From: Cyclobacteriaceae bacterium
Lineage (GTDB): Bacteria > Bacteroidota > Bacteroidia > Cytophagales > Cyclobacteriaceae
DNA: 64,000 nt
Assembly (NCBI GenBank): GCA_028285445.1
Contig: JANQPQ010000046.1
Span: 152,958-216,957, forward strand
Direction: 5' to 3'
Under the pieces are notes generated by a model. The model saw nothing but the letters and a program-made list of their open reading frames with translations. It had not been told where the DNA came from and made no database searches. The translations under genes and the position numbers were made by a program. The stretch's first letter is position 1; every line of letters begins with the position of its first letter. Shown one piece after another: positions 33,567-40,773 of the stretch.

Positions 33567-34235
33567 CTACTCTTCAAATTTTCCATAACCAAATGGTACG
33601 CCGAAAGGCTTACAATAGATGATAACGAAGTCGTAGGAGTTAAGCTCAGTGCCCATGGGCAATGTGTAACTCTGTTCTCCGCTGTTAGATTTCAAGGCAC
33701 CTAACTCTATTCCACCAGAAACGCTGTTATCTGAATTGCTGAGGTAAACAAATAGGCCAGGTCCATTTGACGCAGTGAAGTTACTTCCGAAACTAAGCAC
33801 CAAGTCGCCATCATTATTTGGGGCCAAGGTGAAGTCTCCGGCTACGGTGTAATTATTTCTTCCCTTAAAAGTGCCTTTGCGTGAGGTTTCAGTGAGCACC
33901 GTTTCATCCCCAGCAGCAATCATCACGGAGTCAGTAAGGTTTTCAAAGGACGCCTTTATATAAGCACTGCCCATAGATACCGCTGTCACCAAGCCATCGT
34001 TGCTTACGTCTAAGATGTCGCTGTCAGTGGAAGTCCAAATTGGGCTTACCACCACCTGCTCACCGGTTTCATTAAAATACAGAATGGAAAGCGTGGTAGT
34101 TTCACCAACCTTTAGCGCTTCTACTTCGGTAACAATCCGCAATTCGGTTTCAAACATTTCTTCCTCAACAATATCTACCCCGATACAAGAGAAGGCTGAA
34201 ATTGACAAGACCCAGAGATATTTTAGACTTCGCAA
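33567..34235 (-). CDS. Lipoprotein with Ig-like and DM13 domains
   Basis: This is a 222-residue lipoprotein (Cys17, ISAFSC) that starts at TTG 34235; no ATG is available before an upstream stop. Residues ~30-105 resemble a BIG2-type Ig-like domain (SNDGLVTAVSMGSAYIKA). Residues ~115-222 are a DM13 domain, recognised by GPGLFVYLSN, GIELGALKSNSGEQSYTLP and the closing VIIYCKPFGVPFGYGKF with its single conserved Cys. DM13 is proposed to take part in electron transfer together with DOMON domains. It sits in an operon with the outer-membrane protein downstream. A second DM13 protein is encoded at 40022-40441. Confidence 0.87.
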   Translation of the reverse strand: MRSLKYLWVLSISAFSCIGVDIVEEEMFETELRIVTEVEALKVGETTTLSILYFNETGEQVVVSPIWTSTDSDILDVSNDGLVTAVSMGSAYIKASFENLTDSVMIAAGDETVLTETSRKGTFKGRNNYTVAGDFTLAPNNDGDLVLSFGSNFTASNGPGLFVYLSNSDNSVSGGIELGALKSNSGEQSYTLPMGTELNSYDFVIIYCKPFGVPFGYGKFEE

Positions 34236-34409
34236 GGCTATAAGATTTTAATAAATACGTTGCAAGTTACCACTAAAAGCGTGCCTTGTGCATCACGTAA
34301 ATATCACAATTTGTTAAAATTTGGAGGAAGGCAATTCATGGTAAATATGAATTATGGCAGTAGATATTCTGTTATATTATCCTTGTATATAGATCAGAAG
34401 CATTGGATC

Positions 34410-35294
34410 ATGAGAGTAATGTTATTACTGCTGGCAGTAGTTGCCGTTGCCTGTGGCGAGGAGGCCAAGAATATTTCTCAAGCTGAGTACGAAGCGGAGG
34501 TCTTGCAATGGAGGGCTGATAGGGTAGAGTCACTGAGAGCCAGGGATGGCTATCTCAACCTATCTGGTTTGTTTTGGTTACAGGAGGGGGCAAACACTTT
34601 TGGCTCTGATTCCAGCAATAGCTTTGTATTTCCGCCACAGGCTCCGGCTTTTATGGGTGCTTATTACAAACTGGGAGATTCCGTTCGTGTTGAGATAAAT
34701 GATGAAGTTGCTGCTCTTTGGGATGGACAGCAAGTGCTTGAGATGACCCTAACAACGGACAGCGCACAAGAGTTTACTTCCGATTCACTTATCTGGTACT
34801 TAATTAAAAGAGGAGATAAACTAGGCGTTCGTCTCAGAGACCTGGAATCGCCCGCCCTGGAAGAATTCACTGGCTTCGAGTATTTTCCAATTGACCTGAA
34901 ATGGAGGCTTCCAGCGGATTACCATGTGTATGATCCGCCGAAGTCAGTAATCATCAATAATATTCTAAATATTGAAGAAGAGCATGAATCTCCGGGGTAT
35001 GTCACTTTTGATATTGACGGGAAGACTTATTCCCTTGATATTATCCGCAATTCTTCCGGGAATTTTATGATCATCGCTGATGGTACCAGCACCGCCGAAA
35101 CGTATGGAGGGGGTCGTTATTTCTATATTGATGATCCTGATGAGAATGGGAAAACGATTGTAGACTTTAACAAGGCCTATAATCCAGTGTGTGCTTACAA
35201 GTTATATTCCACTTGCCAGTTGCCTCCTCCGCAAAATGTGTTGCCCATTAGAATTCCTGCTGGTGAAATGGACTATGCCGGCACCCTCCCTTAG
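34410..35294 (+). CDS. DUF1684 lipoprotein
   Basis: The ATG at 34410 gives a lipoprotein signal with Cys15 (AVVAVAC). The mature protein has the DUF1684 (COG3358) pattern: WRADRVESLRARDGYLNLSGLFWLQEG near the N-terminus, the RLRDLESPAL segment in the middle, and FNKAYNPVCAYKLYSTCQLPPPQN near the end, which carries the two characteristic cysteines. The biochemical role of this family is undefined. Longer in-frame starts upstream (34260) overlap the intergenic AT-rich promoter zone and are unlikely. It overlaps the convergent GNAT gene by four bases. Confidence 0.87.
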   Translation: MRVMLLLLAVVAVACGEEAKNISQAEYEAEVLQWRADRVESLRARDGYLNLSGLFWLQEGANTFGSDSSNSFVFPPQAPAFMGAYYKLGDSVRVEINDEVAALWDGQQVLEMTLTTDSAQEFTSDSLIWYLIKRGDKLGVRLRDLESPALEEFTGFEYFPIDLKWRLPADYHVYDPPKSVIINNILNIEEEHESPGYVTFDIDGKTYSLDIIRNSSGNFMIIADGTSTAETYGGGRYFYIDDPDENGKTIVDFNKAYNPVCAYKLYSTCQLPPPQNVLPIRIPAGEMDYAGTLP

Positions 35295-35893
35295 TGGTCT
35301 GGCCTGTACATACACCAGGTGTGCAGGTCTTCGATATCAGCTTCATTGATAACCTGAAATCCAAGATGCTTGTAAATTGGCACATTGTCTGGGTTTTCAG
35401 TAGTAAGGCAAACCCCATTCGATCGGGGATCATTAATTGACTCTTCAATCAAATCTCTTATGAGCAATTTGGCTAAGCCTTTTCCTTGATAGTCAGGTAA
35501 GACACCAATAATGCCCAGAAAGTAGTGAGCCTCCTTCGGCTCAAACTCTGCACACTTGTCCTCAAAGTCTACCAGCCTTTTGATGGCGTCAGATCCGATA
35601 TGGTTTGACAGATTTTCAAAGGTTTGCTTCAAGCTTTCCGGCCACGGCAACTCTTCCGGCTCATTAATGCCAGCAATGGCCACAAGTTTACTATTGTCGG
35701 CATAGGCCATAACCGGCCACCCTCGTGAAAACCTGGTTTCTAGAAAAAAGCCAAGTAGTGCCTCCAGACGGTTTGGAAAATCTTGGCCAGCATCTTTCAG
35801 TACATAACGCATAACTGGGTATTCCCAGAATGCTGCGCTTAGTACTTCTAAAGCTTCTGACTTTCTTGAGGAATCGATTCTCAACAATGTCAC
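35291..35893 (-). CDS. GNAT-family N-acetyltransferase
   Basis: This is a 200-residue single GNAT domain. Motif A, which binds the pyrophosphate of acetyl-CoA, is visible as IGVLPDYQGKGLAKLLI (Q-x-x-G-x-G/A), followed by the strand and helix with VCLTTENPDNVPIYKHLGFQV, the usual motif B. The start is GTG 35893. The acceptor substrate cannot be predicted. Confidence 0.88.
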   Translation of the reverse strand: MTLLRIDSSRKSEALEVLSAAFWEYPVMRYVLKDAGQDFPNRLEALLGFFLETRFSRGWPVMAYADNSKLVAIAGINEPEELPWPESLKQTFENLSNHIGSDAIKRLVDFEDKCAEFEPKEAHYFLGIIGVLPDYQGKGLAKLLIRDLIEESINDPRSNGVCLTTENPDNVPIYKHLGFQVINEADIEDLHTWCMYRPDH

Positions 35894-35917
35894 TAGGAAA
35901 TTCGCTTAAACTAGGCG

Positions 35918-36304
35918 TTAATTTACATTCACTGTAACATTCACAGCTTCACTCCTCCGGTCAGAGGCATCAACTAATACGAAAATAATAGTAAGGCTTG
36001 TTCCCGTTGGGAAATTGGCTGGAATGTCAAAATTAGAGTCGAAATTGAGTTGCATTGCTGTCTGATCAAGCGCGGCTTCATCAAGCAGAACTGCCCCGCT
36101 GCCGGTGTCTTGACTAATCTCAAGAGTTTTTAAGCCCACCCCAGAGGACAAAACCAGGGATATACTAATGGTGGAGCCGGGTGTGGTGTTAATGGTTCCA
36201 CCGGTGTAGGTAATTACTGGTGGATCGGGCTCTGGTTCGTCGTCACTTTTACAGGCGGCAAACACAACAATCAGCAGTAGAAGCAGTAATGATTTGAGTT
36301 TCAT
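35918..36304 (-). CDS. Probable surface lipoprotein with Ig-like fold
   Basis: This is a 128-residue lipoprotein: signal peptide to Cys18 (VVFAAC), immediately followed by K-S-D-D-E-P-E-P-D. Such an acidic stretch after the lipid-bearing Cys resembles the lipoprotein export signal that takes Bacteroidota lipoproteins to the cell surface. The rest reads as a small beta sandwich (TPGSTISISLVLSSGVGLK, later SLTIIFVLVDASDRRSEAVNV). No family name is given. An upstream in-frame start at 36418 is unlikely because it would put a long polar segment before the signal. Confidence 0.75.
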   Translation of the reverse strand: MKLKSLLLLLLIVVFAACKSDDEPEPDPPVITYTGGTINTTPGSTISISLVLSSGVGLKTLEISQDTGSGAVLLDEAALDQTAMQLNFDSNFDIPANFPTGTSLTIIFVLVDASDRRSEAVNVTVNVN

Positions 36305-36474
36305 GGTGCAGTTCAAGTATTTAGTACGATCTAGCAAAAATCGATCCCGCACTGGTTTTCGGGCGGAGCAATAATACAAGTTAAACGTATTGTGGGTAAT
36401 TAATGGTTCACGATGCATTTATTGATTACGTGAGAGATACCATCTAACATATACATTATCTAAATTTACTTGAA

Positions 36475-36612
36475 ATGAAAGCCATGCTTAATCTTCGTAG
36501 ATATGGAATCTTGGTACTGCTTGCCCTTTTCTGTTATGCGTGCGCGCCGGCCAAAGGAGGAAAACAGCAACCCAAGAATAAGCCCATACCTTGCCCTAAG
36601 AAAGACTGCTAG
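36475..36612 (+). CDS. 45-residue lipoprotein
   Basis: A short frame from ATG 36475 to TAG 36610-36612 encodes MKAMLNLRRYGILVLLALF, then a lipobox ending at Cys23 (CYAC), and 22 mature residues that are basic and Pro/Lys-rich with two further Cys (PCPKKDC). This is a typical layout for a tiny lipoprotein of Bacteroidota. No homologue family is recognised. Immediately after it comes a cluster of inverted repeats. Confidence 0.6.
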   Translation: MKAMLNLRRYGILVLLALFCYACAPAKGGKQQPKNKPIPCPKKDC

Positions 36613-36656
36613 GCAGCTAGTTTGTGCCTGACAGGCGCAGGCTATGGCCTGCCTAG
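36609..36656. repeat. Nested inverted repeats after the small lipoprotein
   Basis: CTAGGCAG (36609-36616) and CTGCCTAG (36649-36656) form an outer 8-bp pair. Inside them, GCAGGC (36637-36642) and GCCTGC (36647-36652) form a 6-bp stem with a 4-base loop, and GCCTG-A-CAGGC is a further near-palindrome at 36626-36636. The outer pair and the inner stem share bases, so they are alternative structures. There is no clear U-tract, so simple intrinsic termination is not certain. Confidence 0.5.
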
Positions 36657-36816
36657 GTAAAGTGACCAATTATTTAGTAAGTTTGAAGAAATGGGCAGTT
36701 TTAGGTCTTGCCCAGGACACAAGCTAAGCACCCTCGCAGCAATGAGCCACTCGGGGTAATTTAAATCGCTTCATAGCATCTGTAATTTTAAGTTGAAACA
36801 TACTGTTATGACGGCG

Positions 36817-36830
36817 TGGAGTATACTCCA
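36817..36830. promoter_or_regulatory. Palindromic operator in front of the MerR gene
   Basis: TGGAGTATACTCCA is a perfect 14-bp palindrome that ends 31 bases before the MerR-type start codon. Its core GGAGT-(2)-ACTCC resembles the dyads bound by ZntR/CadR-type MerR proteins, which occupy the promoter spacer. Autoregulation by the adjacent gene is the natural inference. Confidence 0.65.
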
Positions 36831-36861
36831 TGGTTTCAGAAAATTTTAAAAAAGTTAAGTT

Positions 36862-37254
36862 ATGCAAATAGGTAGGCTCGCAAGTGAGACCGGATTCTCA
36901 AGGGATACAATTCGCTATTATGAGAAGATAGGACTGATTGGGCTAAAGCCCTCTAATGGTCACAGTTCATATAAAGATTATGGAGAAGACATAAAGGAAA
37001 AACTGCTGACAATAAAGCAGCTTAAGACTTTCGGGTTTACTCTTCGGGAAATGAAATGGATGTTTTCTTATGAAAGTGCCGGCTTGCTTTCATGCCAAGA
37101 CATGACCACAGTAGCTGACAAGAAAATTGCTGAAATTGATGAACAAATCAAGAGACTGTCTCTGGTTCGAAAAAGGCTTGTAAAAGGCATCAAAGAATGC
37201 GATGGCGATTGTGATGAGGTACTGACCAATATTGCTGACAGGACCAATTGCTAA
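36862..37254 (+). CDS. MerR-family regulator, probably metal-responsive
   Basis: This is a 130-residue MerR protein. The winged HTH starts at residue 1 (MQIGRLASETGFSRDTIRYYEKIGL), followed by a wing and a dimerisation coiled coil (~residues 82-108). Cysteines at 78, 113 and 117 lie where ZntR, CadR or MerR keep their metal ligands (Cys79, Cys114, Cys124 in ZntR), which argues for a thiol-ligated metal such as Zn, Cd, Pb or Hg; a further Cys130 is the final residue. It has no adjacent metal-efflux gene; its obvious DNA site is the palindrome upstream. It may act on itself or on a distant locus. Confidence 0.85.
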   Translation: MQIGRLASETGFSRDTIRYYEKIGLIGLKPSNGHSSYKDYGEDIKEKLLTIKQLKTFGFTLREMKWMFSYESAGLLSCQDMTTVADKKIAEIDEQIKRLSLVRKRLVKGIKECDGDCDEVLTNIADRTNC

Positions 37255-37341
37255 CAAGTGGATTGGCCACTTCCTTCAGCTCCCTTGCTCTTAGGCTATC
37301 TCTTGAAAATTCCCTACCTTATTTAGCTATCCGATGAATTT

Positions 37342-39687
37342 ATGGAAAGTCTAAACGAGGTAATTGTTCAGTCTAAAAGGCCAGAATTACAGGTATTCGT
37401 TGATAACCCGGGTCTACTAAATTTTGTACCGCTGCTCTACATTGCCTGGGCTGATGATATTCTTACGCCAACTGAAATACAAACTATTAGAGGTATTATA
37501 GAAGAACAGAAATGGCTGCAGAGTGAAGAGAAGGAATTACTACACCAGTGGCTTAATCCGCAAGACCCTCCAACAATTGCTGAACTGAAGAGCTGGCTAC
37601 ATTTGCTGGAGGTCACCTCTGACCAGATACCGGAAGAAGCGAAAAAATCGCTCGTTGATGTGGGTCTGCAAATATCGAAAATTGGGTCAGAAGATAGCTA
37701 CGTCAGATGCTCAACTCCGGAAGCTTGCAAGGCCCTTTACGAGATTGAGGGCGCACTTGGCATTGTAAGTGAAGAGACTTATCGAGAGCTGTTTAATCCT
37801 ACAACAGACGATACACAAAGTGATGCAGGTAATAATTTCGATCCGGATAAACTTACAGATGTCCTTAACGAAGAATATGCTGCCATTATTCAAAAAATGA
37901 ATACCCTTCTGTCTGACCCGGCTTTTTCCTATGTCGCTACCCATCCAAAGGAAGAGTATCGAGAGAAAATCTTAACCTGGTGCAAGCAGTTGGCTAAGCA
38001 GGGAATAGGCTCATTGGCCTATCCGAAGGAATATGGAGGACAAGATGACATTGGCACTTACTTTATGGCAATGGAGTGCCTGGGCTACCACGATTTAAGT
38101 TTGCTTGTGAAGTTTGGAGTGCAGTTTGGCCTTTGGGGAATGAGTATTTATCTACTGGGTACCAAAAAGCACCATGAGCAATATTTGGAAAGAATCGGCA
38201 CCCTTGAGCTGCCAGGGGCTTTCGCAATGACAGAAACCGGGCATGGCTCTAATGTGCGCAGTATTGAAACTACCGCCACTTATGACAAAAATTCAGAGGA
38301 GTTTATAATACATACACCAAATGAGCAGGCCAGGAAGGATTACATCGGGAATGCAGCTAAGCATGGGTTAATGGCAACTGTATTTGCTCAGCTAATTGTC
38401 AATGAAGAGCAATATGGAGTCTGTGCTGTGATCGTACCGCTGAGAGATGAGGATAGCCAGGTGCTACCAGGAATTAGGATTGAGGACTGCGGTGAGAAGA
38501 TGGGGCTGAATGGTGTAGATAATGGTCGCATTTGGTTTGACAACGTTCGGGTGCCACGGGAGAATTTACTTGATAGATATAGCCAGGTTAGCAAAGATGG
38601 AGAATATTCCAGTCCCATCAATAGCGATTCAAAGCGGTTCTTCACCATGCTGGCAGCCCTGGTTGGGGGGCGCATCGGTATTCCCCGAGCCGGACTTAGC
38701 GCCACCAAATCAGCTTTAACTATCGCAGTTAGGTATGCGGCAAAAAGGAGGCAGTTTGGAGCCAGCGACAAACCGGAAACCCCAATCATTGATTATCAAA
38801 CACATCAAAAGCGCCTGTTCCCGGCAGTGGCTAAGACTTACGCATTGCATTTCGCATTGAGGTACCTAACAAGAAGGTATATCGACAGGAAGGAAGAGGA
38901 AAGCAAGGAGATTGAAGCGCTGGCCGCGGGCCTCAAAGCCTATACAACCTGGTTTGCCACGAGCACAATACAAACTTGTCGTGAGGCTTGCGGAGGACAA
39001 GGCTATCTGGCATCAAATAGGTTTACTGCCCTCAAGGCAGATACTGATATCTTTACCACATTTGAAGGTGATAATACGGTACTCATGCAGTTGGTGGCCA
39101 AAGGCTTGCTTTCAGAGTTCAAGCAGCAATTTCATGACATAAATTTCTTTGGTTTGGTTAAATACCTGGCGGGAAGGGCAGGGACTGCAATTTCGGAACT
39201 CAATCCCATTGTGGTCAGAAAAACAGATGAAGATCATCTGCTAGACCAGGAGTTTCATCTTAGTGCTTTCAAGTATAGGGAGGACGATCTGACTATATCT
39301 TGCGCACAGAGATTGAAAAAGTACATTGATGCCGGTCAGAATTCTTATGACGCGGCCGTAAGGTGCCAAAATCATATGGTAAGTATGGCAGAGGCCTTCA
39401 TTGAACGCATCGTATTAGAGCAATTTATCGCAGCAGTAGATGCTACTTCCGAAGGACCAGAAAAGGACCAGCTTACTGTACTTTACCAGTTGTTTGCCCT
39501 TAGTACTATTGACGCGCACAAAGGCTGGTATCTTGAACAGGGATACTTGGAGGGCGTGAAATCCAAAGCGATTAGAAAAGTAGTGCGGAAGCTATGTTAT
39601 AAAATGAAGAACGATATGGTTGGACTGGTAGATGCTTTTGCCATACCGAATTCTTGTATAGGAGCTCCAATAGGGTTAGATAGATAG
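37342..39687 (+). CDS. Acyl-CoA dehydrogenase/oxidase with N-terminal TerB-like extension
   Basis: This is a 781-residue protein. Residues ~25-125 are a helical extension with the TerB-like beginning LYIAWADDILTPTEIQTIR. From ~180 on it is an acyl-CoA dehydrogenase/acyl-CoA oxidase: AYPKEYGGQD and GAFAMTETGHGSNVRSIET bind FAD, the GGRIGIPRAGLSATK helix follows, the CREACGGQGYLASNRF loop is typical of the oxidase branch, and a long C-terminal helical domain completes an ACOX-like layout. It should oxidise fatty acyl-CoA at the alpha-beta carbons. It has no signal peptide. The neighbouring genes are not fatty-acid genes, so it stands apart. Confidence 0.9.
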   Translation: MESLNEVIVQSKRPELQVFVDNPGLLNFVPLLYIAWADDILTPTEIQTIRGIIEEQKWLQSEEKELLHQWLNPQDPPTIAELKSWLHLLEVTSDQIPEEAKKSLVDVGLQISKIGSEDSYVRCSTPEACKALYEIEGALGIVSEETYRELFNPTTDDTQSDAGNNFDPDKLTDVLNEEYAAIIQKMNTLLSDPAFSYVATHPKEEYREKILTWCKQLAKQGIGSLAYPKEYGGQDDIGTYFMAMECLGYHDLSLLVKFGVQFGLWGMSIYLLGTKKHHEQYLERIGTLELPGAFAMTETGHGSNVRSIETTATYDKNSEEFIIHTPNEQARKDYIGNAAKHGLMATVFAQLIVNEEQYGVCAVIVPLRDEDSQVLPGIRIEDCGEKMGLNGVDNGRIWFDNVRVPRENLLDRYSQVSKDGEYSSPINSDSKRFFTMLAALVGGRIGIPRAGLSATKSALTIAVRYAAKRRQFGASDKPETPIIDYQTHQKRLFPAVAKTYALHFALRYLTRRYIDRKEEESKEIEALAAGLKAYTTWFATSTIQTCREACGGQGYLASNRFTALKADTDIFTTFEGDNTVLMQLVAKGLLSEFKQQFHDINFFGLVKYLAGRAGTAISELNPIVVRKTDEDHLLDQEFHLSAFKYREDDLTISCAQRLKKYIDAGQNSYDAAVRCQNHMVSMAEAFIERIVLEQFIAAVDATSEGPEKDQLTVLYQLFALSTIDAHKGWYLEQGYLEGVKSKAIRKVVRKLCYKMKNDMVGLVDAFAIPNSCIGAPIGLDR

Positions 39688-39972
39688 TTACTTCGCTAGT
39701 TCCCGAATCATTACCTTGGCGTAATACTCAGGCCATGGTTGCTCGACGGAATGGCTATGCTCCTTGTCGGCCATTACAAGTAGATAAATCAAGTCGCTTT
39801 TGGTGAAATTCATATGGAATTTGTCCTGAAGCGGCTGATGAAGATGTTCAGCATACCACAACGGCCACTCAGGATCTGCACCATCAGAAGCAATAAATGC
39901 CTGGTGATGAGCTGCACCCACCTCCTTGAATAAGGCGCTTATAGATATAGCTAAGGCGTCGTCCATGGCCAT
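39688..39972 (-). CDS. Small conserved hypothetical protein
   Basis: This 94-residue soluble protein is rich in His and Trp: AAHHQAFIASDGADPEWPLWYAEHL is the most distinctive segment and looks like a conserved core shared by small proteins in diverse bacteria, though I cannot name the family. No signal peptide or membrane helix. It abuts the acyl-CoA dehydrogenase stop with no space between them. Confidence 0.7.
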   Translation of the reverse strand: MAMDDALAISISALFKEVGAAHHQAFIASDGADPEWPLWYAEHLHQPLQDKFHMNFTKSDLIYLLVMADKEHSHSVEQPWPEYYAKVMIRELAK

Positions 39973-40021
39973 AGTCCCTACTATAAGTTACGGAAATAAA
40001 ATGGAAAGGCCGACGAGGAGT

Positions 40022-40441
40022 CTAGTTATCCGGATTCAACTGCGATCCTCCCCAAAGCTTACTGTACTTTTCGCAGTGTACCAGAATGCTTTTGTAAGCC
40101 GAAAGATCAGTACCGGCTGGAATCTTGTACGAAGATTTGCCCTTGTATTTGGTCAATTGAGCCACCAATACCGAAGTCTTACTATCTGCTGCATTTTTGG
40201 CGGAGATGTCACTATAATCGTGCTTCGAAAGAAATATCTTCAAATCCGGCGCTTTCTTCGCCTCGAAGTTATCAGCGAGTACTACGTACATGTCCTCACC
40301 CCTCTGAACAATCTGCCAGTTGCCTTCGAACGTGGTAAAGTAGCTATCGTTTTCCCATTCTCCCTGATAAAGGGTCTTTTCCTGGCTATAAACAGCAAAT
40401 GGAAGAGATAAAATGAATAGGGCTAAAAGTTGTGTTCTCAT
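40022..40441 (-). CDS. Secreted DM13-domain protein
   Basis: The ATG at 40441 starts a signal peptide (..PFAVYS-Q). The 119-residue mature protein is a single DM13 domain: YQGEWENDSYFTTFEGNWQI, the APDLKIFLSKHDYSD strand pair, VAQLTKYKGKSSYKIPAGTD, and the closing ILVHCEKYSKLWGGSQL with the one conserved Cys. It is thus the second DM13 protein in the window, here without an Ig-like domain or lipobox. DM13 is suggested to be redox-active, but this has not been settled. Confidence 0.85.
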   Translation of the reverse strand: MRTQLLALFILSLPFAVYSQEKTLYQGEWENDSYFTTFEGNWQIVQRGEDMYVVLADNFEAKKAPDLKIFLSKHDYSDISAKNAADSKTSVLVAQLTKYKGKSSYKIPAGTDLSAYKSILVHCEKYSKLWGGSQLNPDN

Positions 40442-40544
40442 TTCTTTAAAGTTTATGGGTACTAAACAAGAAAAATCTTGCCTGGTTCCCCAAACCAAAG
40501 AATTATGAACAAAAGTTTACAAAATCGTGATCTCATAAAAAGAG

Positions 40545-40566
40545 GAAGCCGGCCTGGGCCGGCTTC
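40545..40566 (-). terminator. Perfect 10-bp hairpin, terminator-like on the minus strand
   Basis: GAAGCCGGCC and GGCCGGCTTC flank TG. Read leftwards it is followed within a few bases by CTCTTTTT, so it looks like an intrinsic terminator on the minus strand, yet no minus-strand gene lies between it and the histidine kinase start at 40774. Confidence 0.5.
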
Positions 40567-40758
40567 ATAATTAACCCCTTTCCTCGTGGAGGATTTGCCA
40601 ACACGTGGAATTAATTGAACTAAAAACAATATCAACGGTAACATCCAAAGCCATTGTTATCATTTTGGCTGTTAGACTAGATAAGACTTGCTGAGTTTAA
40701 ATGGAGCCTCGGGAATAGATTACATTATTTGATTATTACAATATTTAATTGAATATAT

Positions 40759-40766
40759 TATATTTG
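40759..40766 (+). promoter_or_regulatory. -7 element of the histidine kinase gene
   Basis: TATATTTG matches TAnnTTTG exactly and ends only seven bases before the ATG at 40774. If used as usual, transcription would begin at or beside the start codon, giving a leaderless message. The nearest TTTG upstream (40728-40731) is farther than normal. Confidence 0.45.
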
Positions 40767-40773
40767 GGATTTT

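Larger units (their letters stand above)
40442..40773. other. 332-bp divergent intergenic region with a strong hairpin
   Basis: No convincing gene is seen. It separates the leftward DM13 gene from the rightward histidine kinase. It contains a perfect inverted repeat at 40545-40566, AT-rich sequence towards the kinase, and a TAnnTTTG element directly before the kinase start. Confidence 0.6.
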
